The position numbers were made by a program, and so were the translations under genes. This document shows, in pieces, positions 1-6,527 of a DNA stretch of 13,893 nucleotides. Below the pieces are notes generated by a model that ran no database searches, was not told where the DNA came from, and saw only the letters and a list, made by a program, of their open reading frames with translations. The first letter of the stretch is position 1; each line of letters begins with the position of its first letter. Source of the DNA: Accumulibacter sp. GTDB lineage: Bacteria; Pseudomonadota; Gammaproteobacteria; Burkholderiales; Rhodocyclaceae. The stretch is from positions 1 to 13,893 of the forward strand of contig JAISNE010000220.1 of the NCBI GenBank assembly GCA_031276375.1. The letters run 5' to 3'.

Positions 1-130
1 ACGCGATTTTTCCAGGTTTCGCTGAAACCCCCATCGTTCCTTTGATCGCCGGGACCCGGACGTTCCTCGAACTGGACTGCTTCTTGCATCCCGCGATAAC
101 CGGAAAGTCGGCAATCGACGCGAAACGGAG

Positions 131-805
131 TCAGGCGGCGATCTCGCATCCCAGGCGTACAAGAGCGGCATCGATCCAGCTACGGTCATCGCGTCCTTCC
201 AGAACGGCCCGCATCTTTTTTTCCTCGAAGGCATGTTTTTTGGCCGCCGCCTCATAAACCGTCCCGGTTTCGGCATAAGGCACACAAAGCAGGCCATCCT
301 CGTCGCCGACGATCAGGTCGCCCGGCTCGATAACCATGCCTTCGATGGCGACCGGTACGTTGATCTCGCCCGGACCATCCTTGTAGGGACCGCGGTGGCT
401 GACGCCGGCGGCGTAAACCGGCCAACCGCCCGCCCGGATGGCGGCAATGTCGCGTACCGCGCCGTACAGGACGATGCCCGCCAAACCGCGTACCTTGGCG
501 TGCGCCACCATCAGTTCGCCCATCAGCGAGTTGGTCAGATCCCCGCCGCCGTCGACCACGATCACGTCGCCGGGCGCAGCCATGTCGAGCGCCTTGTGGA
601 TCATCAGGTTGTCTCCGGGCCGCGTCTTGACCGTGAACGCCGGTCCCGCCATCGCGCCGCCCTCGTGCATGGGGCGCAGACGCGCTCCGCCCGCCGTCAT
701 GCGGCTCATGCAGTCGCTGACGTTGGCCACCGGCAACCGGCGAAATTGTTCCACGGTCTCGGCGCTCACCTGACGCTGGCGGTGAAGAATGCGAAATCCA
801 ATCAT
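131..805 (-). CDS. RraA-like / HMG-CHA aldolase-family protein
   Basis: 224 aa, the usual size for the RraA / 4-hydroxy-4-methyl-2-oxoglutarate (HMG) aldolase superfamily. Family landmarks are visible: VSDCMSRM near residues 29-36, a Gly-rich VVDGGGDL stretch at 83-90, GEL at 96-98 and the GAVRD motif at 115-119 with Arg118-Asp119, which in the family bind substrate and metal. The acidic residue often found three positions after the Asp (RDxxE/D) is Ala122 here, so metal-dependent aldolase activity is uncertain. The ATG at 805 is preceded by AAAGGA about nine bases upstream. It is the last gene of the tct operon, 37 bp after tctA. In the family the reaction is retro-aldol cleavage of 4-hydroxy-2-oxo acids to pyruvate plus pyruvate or oxaloacetate, or decarboxylation of oxaloacetate; a role on the transported acid is inferred from position. 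RNase E inhibition as in E. coli RraA is less likely in this context. Confidence 0.85.
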   Translation of the reverse strand: MIGFRILHRQRQVSAETVEQFRRLPVANVSDCMSRMTAGGARLRPMHEGGAMAGPAFTVKTRPGDNLMIHKALDMAAPGDVIVVDGGGDLTNSLMGELMVAHAKVRGLAGIVLYGAVRDIAAIRAGGWPVYAAGVSHRGPYKDGPGEINVPVAIEGMVIEPGDLIVGDEDGLLCVPYAETGTVYEAAAKKHAFEEKKMRAVLEGRDDRSWIDAALVRLGCEIAA

Positions 806-842
806 GGTGGGTTTTCCTTTCAGGTTTGAAAAATCGTATGTC

Positions 843-2366
843 TCACGCCTTGGCTTCCGCCTCGGACTTTTCCTCGTAAACGATGTGCTTCTTGCGGCGT
901 ATGGCGGGAATGGACATGCTGATCAGGAGCAAGGCCGCCACGACGAGGAAGAACAGGCTGAGCGGACTGCGGAGAAAAACCATGGAATCGCCGCCCGAGA
1001 GCAGGAGGGCACGCCGCATGTATTCTTCCATTTGCGGGCCGAGCACGTAACCGAGCACCATCGGCGCGGGAGGACAATCCAGTTGCGCCATCACGTAGCC
1101 GAGCACCCCGATGGCCGCGCAGACATAGACGTCCACGACACTGCTGTTTACCGTGTAGTTGCCGAACGCGCAGAACATGATGATGCACGGAAACAGCCAG
1201 CGGTAAGGCACCGTCAGCAGACGCACCCAGACGCCAACCAGCGGCAGGTTGAGCGCGACCAGCATGACGTTGCCGACGAACATGCTGGCGACGACTCCCC
1301 AGAACAACTGAGGATCGCGAACCATCACCGTCGGTCCCGGCTGTACGCCGTACATGACCAGCGCGCCGAAGATCAAGGCCATCGTCGCGCTTCCCGGAAT
1401 CCCCAGCGTCAGCGTGGGGATGAACGTCGTCTGTGAGGCGGCGTTGTTGGCCGCCTCCGGAGCGGCAACGCCCTCGACGGCGCCCAGACCGAAGCGCGCG
1501 GGGTCTTTGGACACTTTTTTCTCGACCATATAGGCGGCGAACGCCGATACCGTCGGACCGACGCCCGGCAACATGCCGAACAGACCGCCGACCGTCGTGC
1601 CCCGCAGCGAAGGCGGAAGAATGGCCTTGAACTCGGCCCAGCTCATCATCACGCCGGAAATCTTCGCCGTGAAAACCTCACGGGTTTCCTTTTGCCCCAA
1701 GTTGGACACCACCTCGGGCATGGCGAACAGGCCGACGGCCAGAATGGAAAAACCGATGCCGTCAGCCAGTTCGGGTACGTTGAAAGTAAATCGCTCGATG
1801 CCCGAATTGACGTCGGTGCCGATCAGCCCCAGCAACAGGCCGAACATCACCATGCCCAGCGACTTGGCCAGATCGCCGTTGGACAGGACCGTCGCGGAAA
1901 CGAGGCCCATGACCATCAGGCCGAAATAGTCCTCGGCGCCGAACTCGATCGCCCAGGCCGACAGTGGCTTGGCCAGCGTGGCGATGGCCAGGGTGCCGAT
2001 GAATCCGGCGATCACCGAGGCCAATGCCGCCGTGGCCAGGGCATAGCCGGCCTTGCCACGGCGTGCCATCTGGTAGCCGTCGAGACAGGTCACGGACGAC
2101 GACACCTCGCCGGGCAGGTTGACCAGGATGGCCGCCGTCGAACCGCCATACTGGGCGCCGTAGTAAATGCCCGCGAGCATGATCAGCGCGGATACCGGCG
2201 GCATGCCAAAGGTGATCGGCAAAAGCATGGAAATCGTCACCAGGGGACCGATGCCGGGAAGGACGCCGATCAGTGTGCCGAGCAGGACACCGATGAAGCA
2301 GTAACCGATGTTGCCCAGCGTCAATGCGACGCCGAATCCCAGGGACAGATTGTTCAGCAGTTCCAT
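843..2366 (-). CDS. tctA: TctA, large membrane subunit of tripartite tricarboxylate transporter
   Basis: 507 aa, standard TctA length and almost entirely hydrophobic, consistent with about 12 membrane segments in the inner membrane. The duplicated TctA signature is clear: GVLPGIGP at residues 34-41 and GMLPGVGP at 264-271, one in each half. The conserved AAPEAANNAA lies at 301-310. A short charged tail rich in Lys and Glu closes the protein. The frame stays open upstream to about 2606 but overlaps tctB there. The ATG at 2366 follows the tctB stop by two bases and gives the canonical MELLNN start, so translational coupling is likely. TctA forms the solute channel and works with the TctC binding protein and TctB, driven by an ion gradient. 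The solute cannot be read from sequence. Confidence 0.95.
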   Translation of the reverse strand: MELLNNLSLGFGVALTLGNIGYCFIGVLLGTLIGVLPGIGPLVTISMLLPITFGMPPVSALIMLAGIYYGAQYGGSTAAILVNLPGEVSSSVTCLDGYQMARRGKAGYALATAALASVIAGFIGTLAIATLAKPLSAWAIEFGAEDYFGLMVMGLVSATVLSNGDLAKSLGMVMFGLLLGLIGTDVNSGIERFTFNVPELADGIGFSILAVGLFAMPEVVSNLGQKETREVFTAKISGVMMSWAEFKAILPPSLRGTTVGGLFGMLPGVGPTVSAFAAYMVEKKVSKDPARFGLGAVEGVAAPEAANNAASQTTFIPTLTLGIPGSATMALIFGALVMYGVQPGPTVMVRDPQLFWGVVASMFVGNVMLVALNLPLVGVWVRLLTVPYRWLFPCIIMFCAFGNYTVNSSVVDVYVCAAIGVLGYVMAQLDCPPAPMVLGYVLGPQMEEYMRRALLLSGGDSMVFLRSPLSLFFLVVAALLLISMSIPAIRRKKHIVYEEKSEAEAKA

Positions 2367-2368
2367 GT

Positions 2369-2824
2369 TCAGAACCCCCACGCGAAGAGCGGGAAATGCA
2401 TGCCCAGCCCCCAGACGAATACGGCCACCGAAAACAGGCACATCAACGCCGTCAGTACCGCAACCTCGCGCAGCCGGAATTCCCGTCCAGCCGCGGAGGA
2501 GGTGAAAATGAGGATGACCATGGCCGGCACCAGTCCGATTCGTTCCACCAGCAGGCCGAACAAGACCATCGACAGGGTCAGGATGAGCAATGGCCGGAAA
2601 GCCCATGTGGCGAGAGCGGCTCCGCCCGTGCGCAGTCCGCGCGCCATGATGCCCAGCCCCAGCAGGACGAGCAGTGCGCTCAACGCTCGCGGGAAGTATC
2701 CCGGCCCCATGTCGAGCAAGGTGCCGGCCGGGTAGCGTTGCGCGATGAGAAAGGCGAGGGTGCCGAAAAGGACGAAGACGATGCCGGCCAGGGTATCCTT
2801 GTGACGAAACGAGTGTCCAAACAT
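2369..2824 (-). CDS. tctB: TctB, small membrane subunit of tripartite tricarboxylate transporter
   Basis: 151 aa with four hydrophobic segments (about 11-28, 47-62, 75-92 plus 96-110, and 123-145), typical of TctB. The conserved GPGYFPR motif is at residues 40-46, just before the second hydrophobic segment. The ATG at 2824 has a strong GGGGAGG ribosome binding site four bases upstream. It lies between tctC (49 bp upstream) and tctA (2 bp downstream), the usual C-B-A gene order. It is the small, poorly conserved integral membrane partner of TctA, with no catalytic residues expected. Confidence 0.93.
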   Translation of the reverse strand: MFGHSFRHKDTLAGIVFVLFGTLAFLIAQRYPAGTLLDMGPGYFPRALSALLVLLGLGIMARGLRTGGAALATWAFRPLLILTLSMVLFGLLVERIGLVPAMVILIFTSSAAGREFRLREVAVLTALMCLFSVAVFVWGLGMHFPLFAWGF

Positions 2825-2873
2825 CGTGCCTCCCCGGATCGTAAATACCAGTGTGCCAGTATATGCCAGTGCG

Positions 2874-3842
2874 TCAACGCTTCTTGATGTCGGCCCTCTC
2901 GATGACCAATTTCCATTTGGGTACGTCGGACTGGATCAAGCCGGCGAATTCCTCTGCCGAGCTGCCCAGCACGTCGGCCCCGGCATTCTTGAACTGGGCC
3001 TGGGTTTCCTGTTTTTTCAGGACCGCATTAATTTCCTTGTTGAGCTGGTCGACGATTTCCTTCCGCGTTCCCGCCGGAACGACGACGCCCCACCAAGTGA
3101 TGGCCTCGCTGCCGGAATAACCGAGTTCGTCGAAAGTCGGCACGTCGGGAAGATCAGTGGCTCTTTTCTTGTCGAAAACCCCCACGGCATGGAGTGTCCC
3201 TTCCTTGATTTGTGCCATCACCGACGGCGCGGATCCGACGAACAGATCGATCCGCCCGCCCATCAGGTCGGGCAGGGCCTGCGATATGCCTTTATAAGGA
3301 ACGTGCAGGAATTTGGCGCCGGAAAGTTGCTGCAATAGTTCGCCGGCCAGGTGCCCGCTCGTACCGATGCCCGGCGAGCCGAATCTGACCGATCCGGGTT
3401 TTGCCTTTGCCGCGGCGATGATCTTTTCGACCGATTCGTATTGCGAATTCTTGGCGACGATCATCACCATCGGCGACGAAGCGACCAGCAATACCGGCTC
3501 GAAATCCTTGATCGGATCGTAATTGCCTACTCCGAGCAACGGATTGATCACCAGATTGGCATTCTGTGCCATGACGATTGTGTATCCGTCGGCTTTCGCT
3601 TTCCCGCCCAGGCTCAAGCCGACACTGCCGCCGCTGCCAGGCTTGTTGTCCGGAGCGATCGCCCAGCCCGTCGCCTTTCCCAGCTCGGTGGCTACGACGC
3701 GCGATACGAGATCGGTCGCTCCGCCGGCCGGGAAGGGAACGATCAAGCGAATCGGCTGATCCGGATATTTGTCTTGGGCGATGGCTCCGCCGCACAGAGC
3801 CGCCACTGACAGAATGGCACACACTTCCCATAGCTTTTTCAT
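2874..3842 (-). CDS. tctC: TctC/Bug-family periplasmic solute-binding protein
   Basis: 322 aa from the ATG at 3842, which follows GGGGGA at good spacing. An in-frame TTG at 3860 is possible but less likely. Residues 1-22 form a Sec signal peptide with a probable cut after AIA (20-22), so the mature protein is periplasmic. Family motifs are present: YPDQPIRLIVPFPAGGATD (26-44), NKPGSGGSVG (66-75), GTSGHLAG (160-167) and VPYKG (181-185) of the two-lobed Bug fold. It delivers the solute to TctAB. Bug proteins bind carboxylates (citrate, dicarboxylates, amino acids, aromatic acids), and the ligand here is unknown. The gene lies 79 bp after the dehydrogenase gene, with a strong hairpin between them that may raise its relative expression. 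Confidence 0.95.
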   Translation of the reverse strand: MKKLWEVCAILSVAALCGGAIAQDKYPDQPIRLIVPFPAGGATDLVSRVVATELGKATGWAIAPDNKPGSGGSVGLSLGGKAKADGYTIVMAQNANLVINPLLGVGNYDPIKDFEPVLLVASSPMVMIVAKNSQYESVEKIIAAAKAKPGSVRFGSPGIGTSGHLAGELLQQLSGAKFLHVPYKGISQALPDLMGGRIDLFVGSAPSVMAQIKEGTLHAVGVFDKKRATDLPDVPTFDELGYSGSEAITWWGVVVPAGTRKEIVDQLNKEINAVLKKQETQAQFKNAGADVLGSSAEEFAGLIQSDVPKWKLVIERADIKKR

Positions 3843-3889
3843 GATTTCCCCCGTCTTCAAGAGTAAAAGAGTAGGACAGCGACAAACAC

Positions 3890-3913
3890 GATGCCGGCCG
3901 ACCCGCCGGCATC
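3890..3913 (-). promoter_or_regulatory. intercistronic hairpin between dehydrogenase gene and tctC
   Basis: Perfect inverted repeat GATGCCGGC - 6 nt - GCCGGCATC, eight bases past the dehydrogenase stop on the transcribed (minus) strand. No run of T follows, so it is not a classic full terminator. A partial terminator or an RNA processing and stability element fits, which could give the binding protein more mRNA than the dehydrogenase. Function is inferred. Confidence 0.5.
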
Positions 3914-3921
3914 CGGAACAC

Positions 3922-4917
3922 TCAGGCCGTGGCGCATTCGTCCAGCTTGACCAGGTTACGCGGAACGGGCGCCTGCCCGTCGAGGATGTCGATCACCTGC
4001 CGCGCCGCCATCATCGCCATGGCCCGCGTCGAACCGTGTGAGACGCCGGCGACGTGCGGCGTGACGATGAGGTTTGGCGCCTGCCACAGCGGGTTATCGG
4101 GATTCGGGGGCTCCTGCGCGAAACTGTCCAGGCCCGCGCCGCCGATGCGTCCGTCCAGCAAGGCGGCCAGAAGATCCGCCTCGTTGACCAGACCGCCGCG
4201 CGCCGTATTGACCAGGATCGCGCCGGGTTTCATTTTCCCGAATTGCGCCCGGCCGATCATTCCGCGCGTCTCGTTGGTCAACGGGCAATGCAGGCTGATG
4301 ACATCCGCTTCCGCCAGCAATTCCTCGAACGAACGTTCCGCCGCGGCGTCGAAGGACTTGATCGCTTCCCGTCCGTACGGGTCGTGCGCGACGATCCCGA
4401 AGCCGAGCGCCCGCGCCATCCGCGCCGTTTCCTGGCCAATCGAGCCGAAGCCGACGAGGCCCAGGACGCTGCCCTGCATGTCGCGGCCCACGAAGGTCGG
4501 CTTCAGCCATTGCCCTTTTCTGATCGACGTGTCCAGGCGCGGCAATTCCTTGAGTAGCGCGACCGCCAGCGAAATCGCCATCTCCGCGACCGCGCGCGCG
4601 TTTGAACCAGTGGCGCGCACCACCGGAATACCCAATTCGGCGGCGGCCTTGAGATCGACGTTATCGACGCCCACGCCGTGCTTGGCGATCACCCGCAGTT
4701 TGCGCGAGGCCGCGATCACCGGCGCGGTGATCCTGCCCTGCCGGATGATCAGCGCATCGACCTGCCAGCGCGCGACCTTTTCCGCCAATTCATCGGACGG
4801 TGTGTATGGCGGCGAGAACAGGACATCGACGTCGTTGTCATTCAACATCCGCACGGCCTCGGCCGCCAGCCGTTCATGCGTTACCAATACGCGCCTTCCC
4901 CGGCATAATTCAGTCAT
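3922..4917 (-). CDS. D-isomer-specific 2-hydroxyacid dehydrogenase (NAD-dependent)
   Basis: 331 aa from the ATG at 4917, with GAGG eight bases upstream. A GTG at 4926 is in frame but sits directly on the purine-rich site. All hallmarks of the D-2-hydroxyacid dehydrogenase / phosphoglycerate dehydrogenase-like family are present: the Rossmann dinucleotide motif GFGSIG (156-161), Asp179 at the end of the next beta strand (HDP), which favours NAD over NADP, and the catalytic triad Arg240 (NTARGG), Glu269 (AQEPP) and His288 (TPHVAG). There is no C-terminal ACT domain, so it is not a long-form serine-pathway enzyme. It is cytoplasmic and interconverts a D-2-hydroxy acid and its 2-oxo acid. As first gene of the tct operon it probably oxidises or reduces the imported compound; that role is inferred. 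Confidence 0.92.
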   Translation of the reverse strand: MTELCRGRRVLVTHERLAAEAVRMLNDNDVDVLFSPPYTPSDELAEKVARWQVDALIIRQGRITAPVIAASRKLRVIAKHGVGVDNVDLKAAAELGIPVVRATGSNARAVAEMAISLAVALLKELPRLDTSIRKGQWLKPTFVGRDMQGSVLGLVGFGSIGQETARMARALGFGIVAHDPYGREAIKSFDAAAERSFEELLAEADVISLHCPLTNETRGMIGRAQFGKMKPGAILVNTARGGLVNEADLLAALLDGRIGGAGLDSFAQEPPNPDNPLWQAPNLIVTPHVAGVSHGSTRAMAMMAARQVIDILDGQAPVPRNLVKLDECATA

Positions 4918-4939
4918 GATCGACACCTCGCCTTTGACG

Positions 4940-4961
4940 ACCGTTATCTCTACATAACGGT
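4940..4961. promoter_or_regulatory. perfect 8-6-8 dyad upstream of the dehydrogenase gene
   Basis: ACCGTTAT - CTCTAC - ATAACGGT is a perfect inverted repeat ending 22 bases before the dehydrogenase ATG. It could be a regulator operator or a hairpin in the mRNA leader close to the ribosome binding site. The neighbouring LysR-type regulator is the obvious candidate binder, but nothing in the sequence proves it. Confidence 0.45.
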
Positions 4962-5012
4962 GTTTTCGTTTTCTGGTGCGAGGATCATGCGCCTTTCTTA
5001 TTGATTTGTATA

Positions 5013-5027
5013 ATGCATTGATTGCAT
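5013..5027. promoter_or_regulatory. candidate LysR-type (T-N11-A) operator
   Basis: ATGCA - TTGAT - TGCAT is a perfect 5-5-5 dyad that satisfies the T-N11-A pattern typical of LysR-family boxes. It lies in AT-rich DNA between the LysR gene and the operon it presumably controls, 96 bases upstream of the dehydrogenase ATG. A related half site, TGCATCAAT, lies at 5044-5052. Promoter-like hexamers overlap it on the minus strand (CATTAT and TATACA), but none is convincing alone, as is common for activated promoters. Confidence 0.5.
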
Positions 5028-5095
5028 ATATAAATGAAAAAACTGCATCAATACTCTGGCCTTTGGAAGGATTCAGTACTCCGGCAAAAGCCCGC

Positions 5096-6019
5096 TCAGT
5101 TTGGATTTTCAGTGACGCCGATGGGTCTGGAATCCTGCGAATACATTTTCCGGATCAGCGCATAGAGCCTTTGGGCGGCCGGCGTGAGCGTTTCTCCGCG
5201 GCGGCGCACCAGGAAAAGCGGCCGGTCCACGATCGGTTCGACGATCGGAATCTGCCGCATGTCTCCGCTCAGTTGCCCGTCTCCGCCGGCAACCAGGATG
5301 GCGACTCCCAGACCGGCGCGGGCGAGGCAGATGGCGCTCGAAAAATATTCCGCGACGAAGCGGGTGCGGATGTCGATATGCGATTTCGACAACTGGGCTT
5401 CCATCAGGGCGCGATTGCCGCTGTTGCCTCCCAGGGTGATGAGATCGAACTCGGCCAGTTCATTCCAGCGGATTTCCGTGCGTTCCGCCAAAGGATGGCT
5501 CTTGCGGCAATACGCGACGAAGGGATCGCGCCGGAGCAAATCGGTATGCAGATCGGGATGTTCCACCGGCCTGACGTGCAATCCGAATTCGGCCTGCCGT
5601 TGCAACACCATGTCCATGACCAGCGAACTGCCGCGATCGAGGATCAGCACCCGATTATTCGGGAAACGCCGTATGTATTCGCCAAGAACCGCGGGCAGAT
5701 GACCGAACATCACCGATGGCACCGAAGCCATCGTGACATCCCCCACCGAATCGCGCGATTGGATACGCAGCCGTTCGAACGAACGATCGAGTTCCTTGAC
5801 GAGGCGCGCCGCCTCCGGCAGGAAGGCGCGTCCGACAGCCGTGAGAGAAACCACCCGGGTCGTGCGATCGAGCAGTTTGAGGCCAAGAAAGGTTTCCAGA
5901 CGCTGAATGCGGCGAGTCAGCGCCGTTTGCGTGACGTGCAGTTTCTCCGCCGCCTTGTTGAAACTGCCCAGTTCCGCGATCTGGATGAAAGCTTCGAGTC
6001 CGTCGATGGGATGCTTCAT
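5096..6019 (-). CDS. LysR-type transcriptional regulator
   Basis: 307 aa, standard LysR length. The N-terminal winged HTH occupies about residues 4-63, with the recognition region AAEKLHVTQTALTRRIQRLE and the family-typical LGLKLLDRTTR wing. The rest is a two-lobed periplasmic-binding-protein-like effector domain. I chose the ATG at 6019; a GTG at 6028 is in frame and cannot be excluded, since neither has a strong ribosome binding site. Unlike many LysR genes it is not divergent: it reads in the same direction as the operon, ending 178 bp before the dehydrogenase start. It probably senses the transported acid or a breakdown product and controls the operon through dyads in that gap. That control is inferred from position. 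Confidence 0.92.
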   Translation of the reverse strand: MKHPIDGLEAFIQIAELGSFNKAAEKLHVTQTALTRRIQRLETFLGLKLLDRTTRVVSLTAVGRAFLPEAARLVKELDRSFERLRIQSRDSVGDVTMASVPSVMFGHLPAVLGEYIRRFPNNRVLILDRGSSLVMDMVLQRQAEFGLHVRPVEHPDLHTDLLRRDPFVAYCRKSHPLAERTEIRWNELAEFDLITLGGNSGNRALMEAQLSKSHIDIRTRFVAEYFSSAICLARAGLGVAILVAGGDGQLSGDMRQIPIVEPIVDRPLFLVRRRGETLTPAAQRLYALIRKMYSQDSRPIGVTENPN

Positions 6020-6052
6020 GCCGGACACCGTCCATCAGCATGTAATCGGCAC

Positions 6053-6082
6053 ATTATCCGTTCCACGCAGTCGTATTGCCAA
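6053..6082 (-). promoter_or_regulatory. sigma70-like promoter for the LysR gene
   Basis: On the minus strand TTGGCA (-35, five of six matches to consensus) is separated by 18 bases from GATAAT (-10, five of six). Transcription would start near 6046, leaving a leader of about 27 nt before the ATG at 6019. Confidence 0.5.
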
Positions 6083-6109
6083 CGCCCTGGCGCGGGTCTG
6101 CCGGCAATG

Positions 6110-6255
6110 CCCGTCGATTCGCCACATTTCGCTCGCAATGACGAGGCGGGGCGTGGTCGCCCAAGAGGACGCCCGCTTGCGCGCTGCACGGCCACAGGGG
6201 GCCGCCCCTATGGAGACCGCGTAGGGGCAGACCCTCCGTGCCTGCCCGCGCCCGC
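6110..6255. repeat. patch of dispersed intergenic repeats
   Basis: No gene is visible here. The segment around 6125-6145 (TTTCGCTCGCAATGACG) resembles the very common intergenic repeat built on CGTCATTGCGAGCG. Bases 6204-6228 form a perfect GCCCCTA - 11 nt - TAGGGGC inverted repeat. It overlaps GGGCAG - 11 nt - CTGCCC (6225-6247), a layout I associate with dispersed TAGGGGC-type repeats in environmental bacteria. It looks like a mosaic of non-coding repeat remnants in the 500-bp gap between the LysR and AraC genes. Confidence 0.45.
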
Positions 6256-6283
6256 AACGGAACGCCTGCTCCTCAACCCTCCT

Positions 6284-6432
6284 TTACGACATCTGTGTAT
6301 GCGATAGCCCTGGTCCAAAAAAGCTAAATGCGGTGGCCCTGACGCCCTCGCCCTGCTCGTACATCCAACCAAGCCCGCATTGGGTTTCCACATCGCCACG
6401 CTCGCCGCTTCGTGGATTTTCTTGAGATTCAT
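6284..6432 (-). pseudogene. Sel1-repeat protein remnant with frameshift
   Basis: The ATG at 6432 follows a good GAAGGAG site and begins MNLKKIHEAA. The frame is then lost. Shifting one base at about 6402-6403 gives AERGDVETQCGLGWMYEQGE, a clear match to the Sel1-like repeat consensus (A..GD..AQ..LGWMYE.GEGV), followed by GVRA, then degenerate residues and a TAA at 6284-6286. The sister copy at 12290 has GCGGCGGAGCG where this one has GCGGCGAGCG, so a one-G deletion explains the break. Only one repeat remains, whereas Sel1 proteins normally carry several, so it is truncated as well as shifted. Sel1 repeats are TPR-like helical pairs for protein binding. Confidence 0.6.
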
Positions 6433-6491
6433 GCTTGCTCCTTCATCATGAAAGGTCTGGAACCGGGGACAGGCTTCAGGCCGTTCCAAGC
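6426..6491 (-). repeat. 66-bp Sel1-gene leader repeat, copy 1
   Basis: Ungapped match at 59 of 66 positions to 12284-12349, in the same orientation; all seven differences are transitions. On the minus strand it runs from GCTTGGAACGGCCTGAAGCC through CTGTCCCCGG to the GAAGGAG ribosome binding site and the ATG of the Sel1 remnant. It looks like the common 5' leader of a paralogous gene family. Confidence 0.75.
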
Positions 6492-6527
6492 GCCCGGCGG
6501 ACCATCCGTTCCCCGACCGGGAAAGGT

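Noticed and set aside
15..29. GGTTTC-GCT-GAAACC hairpin as terminator of the tct operon
   Set aside because: Stem of only six pairs, no T-tract on the minus strand after it, and over 100 bases past the last stop codon.
2367..2606. N-terminal extension of tctA to 2606
   Set aside because: It overlaps tctB out of frame, is Gly/Arg/His-rich, and the ATG at 2366 gives the standard TctA N-terminus and length.
4976..6307. 443-codon plus-strand open frame across the LysR gene
   Set aside because: Antisense to a clear LysR regulator and without a recognisable domain.
6472..6494. Sigma54 promoter in the shared leader element
   Set aside because: TTGGAACG looks right for -24, but the GC of the -12 element is one base too far and the GG is not kept in the copy at 12284-12349.
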